Assembly (NCBI GenBank): GCA_964507045.1
Contig: CAZDOO010000009.1
Location: 33,124-97,123 of the forward strand
Length of the DNA: 64,000 bases
Direction of reading: 5' to 3'
Source of the DNA: UBA8199 sp964507045
Lineage (GTDB): Bacteria; Verrucomicrobiota; Verrucomicrobiia; Limisphaerales; UBA8199
Each line of letters begins with the position of its first letter. Position 1 is the stretch's first letter. A program made the position numbers and the translations under genes. The notes beneath the pieces are model-generated. The model made no database searches, was not told the origin of the DNA, and worked only from the letters and a program-made list of their open reading frames with translations. This document shows, piece after piece, positions 1-7,906 of the stretch.

Positions 1-475
1 ACGGCCGGATCCCCGGGATGCGCGCGCCGGGCGGGCCGCTGGGGTCCTGGCCGCGGCCGTCGAAGAGGGAGTAGAGCTCTTTGATGGATGGCAGGCGCCA
101 ATCGCTGAAACCGCCGAATCTGGCGGCGTTGAGCTTCGCCGGCTGCGCCTGGGCCTGCGTGATAGTCAGCTTGTCTCGGGTGGTAGGAACCGCGTTGCCC
201 ACAGCAGCGGGGCTCCTCTGCCAGGTCAGGCCAGTGACGTTGTCGTGGACGGTCAGGCGGTCGGCGTTGACGGTGTAGCTGGGCAGGTTGCGGGAGAATT
301 GCGCGTCCTGGCCGTAAAACGGCTGGCCGGGCTGAGGCGGGGCAATCTCGCCCCGGTTGTTGTAGCATTTCGCCTGGGCGGTATCCACGACCGGGTAAGG
401 CAACGCGGCGGGAAGCGTAGCGCGGCCAAGGCCGACCATGGCGGCCGCGATCACGAGCGCCTTGGCGCGGCGCAT
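1..475 (-). CDS. DUF1566 (Lcl-type) secreted protein, 3' part cut by the window edge
   Basis: Reading the minus strand from an ATG at 475 gives an open frame that runs off the left edge with no stop. It begins with a basic N-terminus and an Ala/Val-rich stretch (MRRAKALVIAAAMVGLG), which looks like a signal peptide. About 80 to 100 residues in comes a TGLTWQRS segment, followed by a FGGFSDWRLPSIKELYSLF segment. That pair is the hallmark of the DUF1566/Lcl C-terminal domain found in secreted and surface proteins. The frame stays open upstream of 475, so a slightly longer N-terminus is possible, and there is no strong ribosome site to decide. Function is unknown beyond probable export, and no partner gene is visible because the downstream side is outside the window. 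Confidence 0.8.
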   Translation of the reverse strand, partial: MRRAKALVIAAAMVGLGRATLPAALPYPVVDTAQAKCYNNRGEIAPPQPGQPFYGQDAQFSRNLPSYTVNADRLTVHDNVTGLTWQRSPAAVGNAVPTTRDKLTITQAQAQPAKLNAARFGGFSDWRLPSIKELYSLFDGRGQDPSGPPGARIPGIRP

Positions 476-599
476 CCCCCGGGAGAGCAGGCGTCCCCGG
501 GCGCTTAAACATTGGCAGGAACCGGCGGAAACCAGCGTTCGCGGGGACACCCGCCCGCCGCTGCACATTCTTGAGCCTTGCATCACGAGATCCCCGCTC

Positions 600-1442
600 T
601 CACGGTTTGCCCATCGCCCGGGCTTTCTCCAGGATTAGGGGCCGCGCCTCTTCCATCATCTCCCGCACGTCTTCGTAGCGCAGCGTGCGCTGCTCGAAGG
701 TGCGCTTTTGCAGCATGCCCAGGAACCGGCCCTCGAACTCTTTGAAGTAGGAGCCGTAGATGTGGTAGCTGTCCACCATGTGGCAATAGCGCCCGACCTG
801 GACCGGCTGGCCGCTGAGTGCGGCGATGCGCGCGGCGATGCGCTGCTGCAATTGGACCAGCGCGAAGATGTTCATAAACGCCGCCTTGTAGGCATCGTTG
901 GAGCGGAAACGCACATTCATGCTCAGCACCCGCTGGCCTTCCTGTTCCAGCACGCGGCACCAGATGCTTTGCATGCAGGCCGGGTCGTAGCATTCGTTGT
1001 CTTCCCAAACCTTCCAGGTGATGGCCTGCGCGCGGCGGGTGTGGGATGTTTTGGCCAGCTTCTGGCAGAGAATCTCGATCTGGTCGAAGGGCTGGAGCGA
1101 CGGCACCTCGTATTTGAAGAGGCGCTGGTGGTAGGTGTATTCCCAGCGCGTGTCCTTCGGGTCCTCGGGATTGCGGACGAGATGGTCTTTGATGCCGTCG
1201 CACACTTCCATCACGTATTCCTGCAGTTCGGCTGGCCCGCCCGGGAAGTCTTTGTGGATCATCGGCTCACTCAGTGGATCAGTGATCGTGATGATCATCG
1301 TGGCGTCCTTGCTGGGCGGGTCTTGGGGCTTGTCGTATTCGGTCTTGAGGTCGCAGCCGCGCTGGTGGAGTTCGACCAGGGACAGCTCCCAGGCGCGCGC
1401 GATGCAGTCAGCTTCCACGTGGAGGATTGGTATGCCTTTCAT
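600..1442 (-). CDS. thyA: Thymidylate synthase (ThyA-like, divergent)
   Basis: A 280-residue protein that lines up with ThyA over its core. SHTRRAQAITWK matches the phosphate-binding arginine segment. The cysteine of DPACMQS falls where the catalytic cysteine sits. RFRSNDAY matches the R-S-x-D loop, and MVDSYHIYG matches the dUMP-binding D-T-H-x-Y strand. The family converts dUMP to dTMP with methylenetetrahydrofolate. The sequence around the cysteine is unlike enterobacterial ThyA (no PCH), so a dCMP/dUMP hydroxymethylase is an outside alternative. I chose the ATG at 1442 (MKGIPILHVEADCIARAW) because the 18 residues of the longer frame look unlike the family N-terminus. It stands alone, 124 bp downstream in transcription from nothing recognisable and before the DUF1566 gene on the same strand. 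Confidence 0.82.
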   Translation of the reverse strand: MKGIPILHVEADCIARAWELSLVELHQRGCDLKTEYDKPQDPPSKDATMIITITDPLSEPMIHKDFPGGPAELQEYVMEVCDGIKDHLVRNPEDPKDTRWEYTYHQRLFKYEVPSLQPFDQIEILCQKLAKTSHTRRAQAITWKVWEDNECYDPACMQSIWCRVLEQEGQRVLSMNVRFRSNDAYKAAFMNIFALVQLQQRIAARIAALSGQPVQVGRYCHMVDSYHIYGSYFKEFEGRFLGMLQKRTFEQRTLRYEDVREMMEEARPLILEKARAMGKP

Positions 1443-1675
1443 GATTGCCTTTGTGTTGTCAGTTGGGCAGCCAGCCCGGACCTCATGGCCGCGCAAATTC
1501 TGGCCGCCGCGCTAGAGTTGCCAGCCGCAGAGAGTTTGGCAACTAAATCGTAGGCGGAAACTGAACCCGTGGACCCTGGGCCAGGCGGCTTTGAAGCCGG
1601 GGCAACCGCGGGGTGCCGATTCGCGCTTGGCAGCCGGCCAGAATGTGGTATGATACTCTACGTGCCGGGATACGG

Positions 1676-1825
1676 TGAGGCCCGGCGCAAGATCGAGGGT
1701 TCGGCAGTGTGTGCTGCCGAAGGTTAACACGGGTGGTCGGGCCGCCATCCGAAGTACTGAATTGCTTTGGCGCAATGAAGCTTCGGATACAGTGGCTGGA
1801 GACGGAGAGCCTTCCTCTCCGTATC
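1676..1825 (+). promoter_or_regulatory. Possible structured 5' leader before the 1908 gene
   Basis: The 465-bp gap between thyA and the next gene holds no convincing gene but has stacked inverted repeats on the plus strand. GGCCCG (1679-1684) pairs with CGGGCC (1738-1743) and encloses a perfect 8-bp hairpin, TTCGGCAG/CTGCCGAA (1700-1721). Next is ATCCGAAG/CTTCGGAT (1747-1788) with a small inner stem ATTGC/GCAAT. Then comes ACGGAGAG/CTCTCCGT (1802-1822). The arrangement resembles a folded RNA leader or small RNA. I do not recognise it as any known riboswitch, and there is no T-tract to mark a simple terminator. Confidence 0.3.
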
Positions 1826-1907
1826 GGGATAATCAATCGTTGGAGTTCAGCGCGCATCCGACAGGTGCATTGGTTGCCGGGGCAATTCAAGCTTTGTCGT
1901 TTGCGCA

Positions 1908-2336
1908 ATGAACAAAACCATTGGTCTTCTGCTTGTCGTTTACAGCCTGCTGCTCGCCGGCCTTAGTTTTCTCGTCCATCACCTGGCTCCAGGAGCGGCC
2001 CGGCCCACCCTGATTGTGGGGTGGATTGGGGGCGCACTCTGCCTGGTTTGGGGCGTGCGAGCGCTGGCGGGCCGCGGCGGGAAAGCGCTGCCCCTGCTAA
2101 CCCTCATCCCCGTGTGCTTCGTGCTGCTGCCGCAAACGTTCATGAGCTGGTCTGGCGGGAGCGCCGGATTGCAGGCGGGGCGGACGGTGGCAGCGGTGAC
2201 CACACTGCTTTTGGCCCTGTCCCTGGGCATGCTGGTGCGGATTGCCTGGTCGGGCATGCTGTTTGACCTGCCGGCAGGCGGCCTGACGAAGGACGCGGGG
2301 GCAAGGGGAGAAACGACCGGGAAACGTGCAGCTTAG
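1908..2336 (+). CDS. Small hypothetical membrane protein (142 aa)
   Basis: A 142-residue protein made of about four hydrophobic helices (roughly residues 5-25, 34-50, 60-77 and 92-112) with short polar loops and a charged, Gly/Lys-rich tail. It therefore probably sits in the inner membrane. I do not recognise a family. The ATG start at 1908 follows a region with no Shine-Dalgarno sequence but with several strong hairpins. It stands alone, with more than 500 bp of non-coding sequence before the next plus-strand gene. Confidence 0.6.
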   Translation: MNKTIGLLLVVYSLLLAGLSFLVHHLAPGAARPTLIVGWIGGALCLVWGVRALAGRGGKALPLLTLIPVCFVLLPQTFMSWSGGSAGLQAGRTVAAVTTLLLALSLGMLVRIAWSGMLFDLPAGGLTKDAGARGETTGKRAA

Positions 2337-2897
2337 GCTGATACCGTCAAAAAACGCGGCAGGGGCGGTGGCCGGCGGTGGGCTGACGGTGCTTGCGATT
2401 GCGCCGAAGCAGGCGCATCTCACTTTCCTGCAATAAACCGGGATACGCCCGTTGTGCGCGGTGCAACCCGACACCCCCCTCAGTTCGGCCGGGCTCCCTC
2501 CCCATCCCTGCACCAGCCCCCCTCCGTCACCCCACCGTCTCCTCACCGTTACCCCTCCCTAGCACCTCTCATAATTTATGAGAGGTGCTAGGGAGGGGTA
2601 ACGGTGAGGTGACGGTGAGCTAGGCCAGGGCGGAGCGGAATATGACCCGGAGCGGGATGTTACTGGGCTTTTGGGCCATCCGGGCCGCAAGCCGGCCCCG
2701 GCCCTCAAGGGGTGCGTCGCGCGGTTCGGCCTGTAACAAATGCCTGTATTCCTGTCGGCCCGACAAACTTCACCGGGGGGCCAACAAGAATGTCGGCGCC
2801 CCTCCCTTTCCCTGGCCGGAAAGTGAGATGGGCCGGGGCCTCGTCCACGGGTGCTTTTTGCATCGTCACCTGGTGGCGGGTGAGCTAGCCTCGGGCC
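2337..2897. other. Intergenic stretch with a palindromic repeat
   Basis: About 560 bp without a credible gene. It contains the long palindrome described separately (2541-2609). The rest, up to the CPBP protease start, is GC-rich sequence with only short chance frames. Confidence 0.6.
2505..2617. repeat. Long perfect palindrome, repeat family P (copy 1)
   Basis: Arms 2541-2573 and 2577-2609 are perfect inverted repeats of 33 bp separated by only ATT. The arms contain CTCACCGTTACCCC and AGCACCTCTCATA. The left flank carries degenerate units of CACCGTC. The same sequence, including the flanking CTGCACCAGCCCCCCTCCGT, recurs at the right edge of the window. A relative with different centre bases lies at 24562-24660. 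The structure would form a very stable hairpin in RNA or extruded DNA. Confidence 0.9.
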
Positions 2898-3815
2898 ATG
2901 GTATTGGCCAAAGCGTGGAAGCTGGATGCGATCATCCGGCTGGTGTTGAGCGTGATTATTTGCGCTTACGCCGGCTCGCTGTTGGTCAGTGTGCAGCACT
3001 ACGCGAGCGCCGGGGCCAAGGTCAGCTCGCGGCTGTTCTTCCCCGTGGCGGGGGCATCGCTGTTCTGCCTGGCGGCCACGCTGGTCATCATCTTCCGGCC
3101 CTGGGCGCCGGAAACCTTCGGGCGGCGCCTGATTGCCCTGGTGGGGTGCGCCTACGGCGGCCTGCTCCTGGGGGCGTGGGTGCTGCGGTTTTCCGGGGTG
3201 GAGGCGGCGGAGATGTCCATCGCGCGGATGGTGGCCGCCACGCTGAGTTTTCAGGGGGCCGGGCTGCTCCTGATCGGGTGTTTCCTGCGCGAGCAGCAAA
3301 CCGGTTGGTCGGAGGCGTTCGGGTTCTCGAACCGTTGGCGCCGGGCGGTGCTGGTGGGGGTGGTCGGCGCGCTGGTCTTTCTGCCGGTCGGCTGGGGCTT
3401 GCAGCAGGTCTCCGCGCTGGTGATGACGCACTGGCCACACCTGGGACTCGAGCCAAAGGAGCAACTGCCCGTTCACGCCTTGCGGATCTCGATGTCGTGG
3501 GCCGGGCGGCTGTCGCTGGGGGCGACGGCCATCCTGCTGGCGCCCGTGGCGGAAGAAATGATGTTTCGCGGCATCCTGTATCCGGTGATCAAACAAGCGG
3601 GCTGGCCGCGCCTGGCGTTGTGGGGCACCGCGCTGCTGTTTGCGGTCGTGCACCTTAACCTAGCCACGTTCGTGCCGTTGTTGGTGCTGGCGCTGATGCT
3701 GACGGCGCTGTATGAGCGGACCAACAACCTGCTGGCGCCCATCATCGCGCACATGTTATTCAACGCGCTGAACTTTGCGACGCTGTTGCTGCAGCAACAC
3801 TACGGAGGCGCATGA
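2898..3815 (+). CDS. CPBP-family intramembrane metalloprotease
   Basis: A 305-residue, multi-helix membrane protein. The C-terminal half carries the three signatures of the CPBP (CAAX protease / bacteriocin-processing, Rce1-like) family: EEMMFRG near residue 218, FAVVHLN near 250 and HMLFNALNF near 285. The glutamates and histidines are the expected catalytic and metal-binding residues. Members cleave substrates within the inner membrane, but the substrate here is unknown. Its stop overlaps the start of thiL (ATGA), so the two are probably translated together and head an operon with tsaE and tsaB. Confidence 0.88.
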   Translation: MVLAKAWKLDAIIRLVLSVIICAYAGSLLVSVQHYASAGAKVSSRLFFPVAGASLFCLAATLVIIFRPWAPETFGRRLIALVGCAYGGLLLGAWVLRFSGVEAAEMSIARMVAATLSFQGAGLLLIGCFLREQQTGWSEAFGFSNRWRRAVLVGVVGALVFLPVGWGLQQVSALVMTHWPHLGLEPKEQLPVHALRISMSWAGRLSLGATAILLAPVAEEMMFRGILYPVIKQAGWPRLALWGTALLFAVVHLNLATFVPLLVLALMLTALYERTNNLLAPIIAHMLFNALNFATLLLQQHYGGA

Positions 3816-4744
3816 CCGAGTTTGACCTGATCCGCCGCCTCACCCGCGCGCTGCCGACCAATCCCGCCGTGGTCGTAGGGGCGGGCGACGATTGCGCCGT
3901 GCTGGACGCCGGCGTGCCGGACCGGCTCCTGTTGTTCAAGACGGATGCCGTGGTCGAGGGCGTGCATTTCACGAGCGCGGCGCCGCCGGAGAAGATCGGC
4001 CACAAGGCGCTGGGGCGGTGCTTGAGCGACATTGCCGCCATGGCGGGGACCCCGACCGCGGCGCTGGTGACGATTGGCCTGCCGCGCGACTTCAAGCCCG
4101 AGTTCGTGGAGGCGGTTTACGTTGGCCTCAACGCGCTGGCGCGCCGGCACGACGTGGCCGTCGTGGGCGGCGAGACCACGACCAATCCCGGCGGCATCTT
4201 CATTTCGGTGGCGCTCATCGGCTGGGTGCCGCGTGGCAAGGGCGTGCTGCGCTCCGGCGCCGAGGTGGGCGACGCGCTCTTCGTTACCGGCGAGCTGGGC
4301 GGCTCCCTGGCGGGCAAGCATCTCGATTTCGAGCCGCGGCTGGTCGAAGCGCGGTGGCTGGCGCAGCATTTCCCGGTTCATGCCATGCTGGACATCAGCG
4401 ACGGCCTGGCGGGCGATCTGCGGCACATCCTGGCTGCCAGCCGAGTTGGCGCGGAGCTGCTGGCCACATCCATTCCCATCAGCCGCGAGGCGCGCCTGGC
4501 GGCCAAGGCGGGTTCCTCTGCCAAGCCCGCTTTGCTGGCGGCGTTGACCGACGGCGAGGATTTTGAGCTGCTGTTTACCGTCGCCAGCCGCGATGCCGTG
4601 CCGGTGCTCGACGCGTGGCGCAAGCGGTTTCCCAAGCTGGCGCTCACGTGTATTGGCAAGATCAAGGCCGGCGAGGGCATCACCATCCGGGACAAGAACG
4701 GCGCGCGCCCCTTAACCGTCCATGGCTACACTCATTTCGCATAG
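3812..4744 (+). CDS. thiL: Thiamine-monophosphate kinase
   Basis: A 310-residue ThiL of normal length, which phosphorylates thiamine monophosphate to thiamine diphosphate with ATP in the cytoplasm. Visible landmarks are the N-terminal GAGDDCAV, the metal and phosphate-binding TDAVVEGVHF segment, GGETTT in the middle and DISDGLAGDL in the C-terminal half. All are typical of the PurM-like fold of this enzyme. The start overlaps the CPBP protease stop by 4 bp, and the 3' end overlaps tsaE by 23 bp, indicating a tightly coupled operon. No other thiamine gene and no TPP riboswitch was seen nearby. Confidence 0.93.
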   Translation: MTEFDLIRRLTRALPTNPAVVVGAGDDCAVLDAGVPDRLLLFKTDAVVEGVHFTSAAPPEKIGHKALGRCLSDIAAMAGTPTAALVTIGLPRDFKPEFVEAVYVGLNALARRHDVAVVGGETTTNPGGIFISVALIGWVPRGKGVLRSGAEVGDALFVTGELGGSLAGKHLDFEPRLVEARWLAQHFPVHAMLDISDGLAGDLRHILAASRVGAELLATSIPISREARLAAKAGSSAKPALLAALTDGEDFELLFTVASRDAVPVLDAWRKRFPKLALTCIGKIKAGEGITIRDKNGARPLTVHGYTHFA

Positions 4745-5147
4745 CCCGGCGGAGACGCTCGCCCTCGGGGAGCAGTATGGCCGCGCGGCGGCAAGCGGAT
4801 TGGTCATCGGCCTGTCCGGGGACCTCGGCGCGGGCAAGACGCAATTCGTCAAGGGACTGGCCCGCGGGCTGGGCATCACCGCGCGCGTGCATTCGCCGAC
4901 GTTTGCCCTGGTGAACAGCTACGCGGGCGGGCGGCTGCCGCTCTTCCACCTGGATTTGTATCGGCTGGAAACGCCGCAGCAGATTGTGGCGGCGGGGCTC
5001 GAAGATTACCTCAGCCCCGTGGGCGTTACGGTAATTGAATGGGCGGAGCGATGGTTTGGGGACTGCGCGCCCTCCCTGGCTTGGGTCCACATTGACGTGC
5101 TCAGCGAGACTGAGCGACGCATCACTTATGAAGATACTGGCGCTTGA
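4722..5147 (+). CDS. tsaE: tRNA t6A biosynthesis ATPase TsaE
   Basis: A 141-residue protein with the Walker A GDLGAGKTQFVKGLARGLG near residue 34 and the conserved HSPTFALVN and HLDLYRL segments, ending with VIEWAERW. TsaE is the ATPase of the TsaB-TsaD-TsaE complex that makes N6-threonylcarbamoyladenosine at position 37 of ANN-decoding tRNAs. It overlaps thiL upstream and tsaB downstream (the tsaB ATG lies 20 bp before the tsaE stop), so the partner proteins are co-translated, as often seen in bacteria. Confidence 0.94.
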   Translation: MATLISHSPAETLALGEQYGRAAASGLVIGLSGDLGAGKTQFVKGLARGLGITARVHSPTFALVNSYAGGRLPLFHLDLYRLETPQQIVAAGLEDYLSPVGVTVIEWAERWFGDCAPSLAWVHIDVLSETERRITYEDTGA

Positions 5148-5793
5148 GTTTTCCTCGCCCCAGCGCAGCGTGGCGGCATTGCAGGGCGGGACGAACGCCG
5201 GGCCGCTGGCGTTGGGCGAAGCCATCGAGGCCGGGGGCCGCTCCACGAATACCCTGGGCCTGGTGGCGGAGGCGTTGCAGCAGGCGCAGCTCGAACGCGA
5301 GCAAATCGAGTGTTTGGCTATCGGCCTCGGCCCCGGCTCCTACACGGGCATCCGGCTGGCGATTGCCCTGGCGCAGGGCTGGCAACTGGCGCGTCCGGTG
5401 CAACTGCTGGGTATCAGCAGCGCCGAGTGCCTCGCCGCCCAGGCCCAGGCCGAGGGCATCTTCGGGAAGGTGCAGGTCGTGATTGATGCCCAGCGCAACG
5501 AGTTCTACCTGGCCGGCTATGAGCTGACGGCGCAGTCACGGCGGGAAACCGAGCCGCTGCGCTTGGCCGCCGCCTCCGAGGTCCAGGCGCGGCAACAGGC
5601 CGGCAGCATCGTCGTTGGTCCGGAAGCGACCAAGTGGTTCCCGGGCAGCCGCGTCCTCTTCCCCCGCGCCGCGACCCTTGGGCAACTAGCCTGGGGGCGA
5701 AGCGACTTCGTCCCAGGCGAGAAGCTGGAGCCGATTTACCTGCGCGAAACGACCTTCGTCAAAGCTCCGCCACCGCGGGCTGTGCCCCTTTAG
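5128..5793 (+). CDS. tsaB: tRNA t6A biosynthesis protein TsaB
   Basis: A 221-residue protein starting MKILALEFSS, with the family landmark GLGPGSYTGIRLAIALAQG near residue 66. TsaB is an inactive paralogue of TsaD that acts as the scaffold for TsaD and TsaE in tRNA t6A37 synthesis. I used the ATG at 5128, not the longer frame from 5035, because MKILALEFSS is the normal N-terminus and the extension is translated in another frame as tsaE. The C-terminal half is variable, as usual for TsaB. tsaD is not in the window. Confidence 0.92.
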   Translation: MKILALEFSSPQRSVAALQGGTNAGPLALGEAIEAGGRSTNTLGLVAEALQQAQLEREQIECLAIGLGPGSYTGIRLAIALAQGWQLARPVQLLGISSAECLAAQAQAEGIFGKVQVVIDAQRNEFYLAGYELTAQSRRETEPLRLAAASEVQARQQAGSIVVGPEATKWFPGSRVLFPRAATLGQLAWGRSDFVPGEKLEPIYLRETTFVKAPPPRAVPL

Positions 5794-5834
5794 CGGCTGG
5801 GGGGCGCAGGTTTGGCAGGAAGCGCGCACGGCGC

Positions 5835-6257
5835 TCACTTGGCGCGCAGCATGAGGACCGGCACGCTGATGCTGTGCTGGACGCGAGTGGCGGTGGTGCC
5901 GAGCAACAGGTCAGCCACGAACTGATGGCCGTGGGTGCTCATCGCCACCAGGTCGCAACCTTTCCGTTTGACCCATTTCACGATCTCCTTGGCCGGCTCG
6001 CCGTAGGCTAATTCCACCTCGGTCGGGATGCCGGCCGCCACGAACTCCGCCCGGGCCTTATCAAGGAAGGCATTGCTTTCTTCAATCTCTTTGCCGGCGG
6101 CATCCGTCCGGTGGTACTTGGCCGGCACGCCGCTGGCCACGTGGAGCAGCACGAGGCGGCTTTGCATTTCCCGCGCCAGCAGTTTGACGTGCGCGATGAT
6201 CGCCCGGTCGGTCGGAGTGCCCTCCAGGGTCACGAGGATGGTCTTATATAGGCTCAT
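5835..6257 (-). CDS. Universal stress protein (UspA family)
   Basis: A 140-residue single Usp domain. It starts MSLYKTILVTLEGTPTDRAI, has the middle segment LLHVASGVP and ends with LVAMSTHGHQFVADLLLGTT, then HSISVPVLMLRAK. That corresponds to the nucleotide-binding loop and last strand of the UspA fold. Such proteins are small cytoplasmic nucleotide-binding dimers linked to stress survival. It lies 37 bp downstream of the Nramp transporter on the same strand, so it is probably co-transcribed with it. Stand-alone Usp proteins encoded beside transporters often modulate them, but that is inference here. Confidence 0.92.
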   Translation of the reverse strand: MSLYKTILVTLEGTPTDRAIIAHVKLLAREMQSRLVLLHVASGVPAKYHRTDAAGKEIEESNAFLDKARAEFVAAGIPTEVELAYGEPAKEIVKWVKRKGCDLVAMSTHGHQFVADLLLGTTATRVQHSISVPVLMLRAK

Positions 6258-6294
6258 TGGTTGCTATTGCTTCGTGGTTAGTATTGATCAGCCC

Positions 6295-7743
6295 TTATCC
6301 GCCCATGATGATGCGCCAGGCTTCTTTAAGCGACTCAGGCAAACTGTAGAGATCCATCACTGTTATCAACAGCGCGCTGCCCCACCCCAGGATCAGCAGC
6401 AGCCAGCCATTGGCCCACTGGCCCATTCGCCGGCGCGAGGAGGTGAAGTGCAACAGCGGCAACAGGGCCAGGGGCAGCACGAGGCAGAGAGTCACCTGGC
6501 TGAGGTTGATCAGATCGGTGATGCTGCTGGCCCCGCGGACGCTGACAATCCAGATTGCCGGCACGACGGCGAGCAGGCGCGAGATCATGCGCCGGATCCA
6601 CGGGCGGAGGCGCCAGCGCATGAAGCCCTCCATCACGACCTGGCCGGCCAGTGTGCCGGTAATCGTGCTGCTTTGGCCGCTGGCCAGCAGCGCCACGGCG
6701 AAGAGCGTGCCGGCGAGGGTCGTCCCCAGCAGCGGCGCCAGCGTCAGGTGCGCGATGCGGATCCAGTCGCTCTCGGGACCGAACTTCACCACCTCGCCTC
6801 CCGCCACGGCCAGGCTGTCTTTGCCATAGAACACCATCGCTGCCAGCACCAGGATTCCGGCGTTGATCAGGAAGGCAATCGCCAGCGCCACGGCGGAATC
6901 AATGGTGTTAAAGCGAATGGCGCTGCGGATGGAGAGCTCGTCGCGCTGCAACTTCCGCGACTGCACCAGGGCCGAGTGCAGGAAGAGGTTGTGCGGCATG
7001 ACCGTGGCGCCGATGATGCCGATGGCTATCACCAGCATCCCGCTTTCACGGAAGCCGGGCCGGAGCAGGGCTTGGCCCATTTCCAGGAAGCTGGGCTGCA
7101 TTTGCGGCAGCACAAAGATCTCAATACCATAGCACACCCCGATAGTTCCCACGAAGACGGTCACCACCGCTTCCAGCATTCTCATCCCCAGGCCCTGCAA
7201 CGCCAGCAGCAGCAGCACGTCCAGGGCAGTGATGATAATCCCCCACTGCAGCGGGATGTGGAACAGGAGATTCAGCGCCACCGCGCTGCCCAGCACCTCG
7301 GCCAGGTCGGTGGCGGCGACCGCGAGCTCCATTGCGATCCAATTGGGCCAGCGGGTCCATGCCGGAAACCAATCGCGGCAGCACTGGGCAAGGTCTTTGC
7401 CCGTGGCGACGCCGAGCCGGGCGGAAAGCACCTGGAGCACAACCGCCATGAAGCTGGCCAGCGCCACCACCCAGAGCAGGCCGTACTTGAACTGCGCTCC
7501 AGCCGCAAGGTCGGTGCCCCAGTTGCCGGGATCCATGTAACCGACGCTGACCAGGATCGCCGGCCCAACGAACGCGCGCCATTGCCGCCAGAAGCCGGCG
7601 GAGTGCGGCGGCACTGCCACCGTGCTGTGCATGCCTTCGAGCGACACCGGCCCATTCGGGGAAGGCTCGGGCGAAGCCGCTGCAGGCGCGCCCGGCAGGT
7701 TGGCGGGGGCGCGAGGACTGGCTGGTGGTGGTTGCCCGTTCAT
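6295..7743 (-). CDS. mntH: Nramp-family divalent metal (Mn/Fe) transporter
   Basis: A 482-residue protein with about eleven membrane helices. It has both diagnostic Nramp motifs: DPGN in the first helix near residue 70 and MPHN in helix six near residue 249, whose Asp, Asn and Met side chains coordinate the metal. The family imports Mn2+ or Fe2+ with protons across the inner membrane. A Pro/Ala-rich cytoplasmic N-terminal extension of about 45 residues precedes the first helix. It sits between mgtA and a Usp gene, all on the minus strand, so the block looks like a metal-uptake group. The symbol is by family and substrate preference is not proven. Confidence 0.88.
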   Translation of the reverse strand: MNGQPPPASPRAPANLPGAPAAASPEPSPNGPVSLEGMHSTVAVPPHSAGFWRQWRAFVGPAILVSVGYMDPGNWGTDLAAGAQFKYGLLWVVALASFMAVVLQVLSARLGVATGKDLAQCCRDWFPAWTRWPNWIAMELAVAATDLAEVLGSAVALNLLFHIPLQWGIIITALDVLLLLALQGLGMRMLEAVVTVFVGTIGVCYGIEIFVLPQMQPSFLEMGQALLRPGFRESGMLVIAIGIIGATVMPHNLFLHSALVQSRKLQRDELSIRSAIRFNTIDSAVALAIAFLINAGILVLAAMVFYGKDSLAVAGGEVVKFGPESDWIRIAHLTLAPLLGTTLAGTLFAVALLASGQSSTITGTLAGQVVMEGFMRWRLRPWIRRMISRLLAVVPAIWIVSVRGASSITDLINLSQVTLCLVLPLALLPLLHFTSSRRRMGQWANGWLLLILGWGSALLITVMDLYSLPESLKEAWRIIMGG

Positions 7744-7906
7744 GGCTCGGTGCGGCCACCGGCCACGCCAACCCAGGCCGCGACGTGCCCGGCGACGCTT
7801 CTCAGCTTGTCCATGATCCGCTCTGTTACCGTGTCGGGGGGGTTAAGTCAATAACCGGAAGGGAGAAACCGTTCCGCACCAGCGCCAGCTGGAGACGTTC
7901 CGGGGC

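Noticed and set aside
1675..1911. Short frames upstream of the 142-aa membrane protein considered as genes
   Set aside because: They overlap strong hairpins, have no family features and no ribosome site.
6028..7854. 608-residue plus-strand frame opposite the Nramp gene
   Set aside because: Composition is His/Gln/Arg-rich without any motif; the minus strand encodes an unmistakable Nramp transporter.
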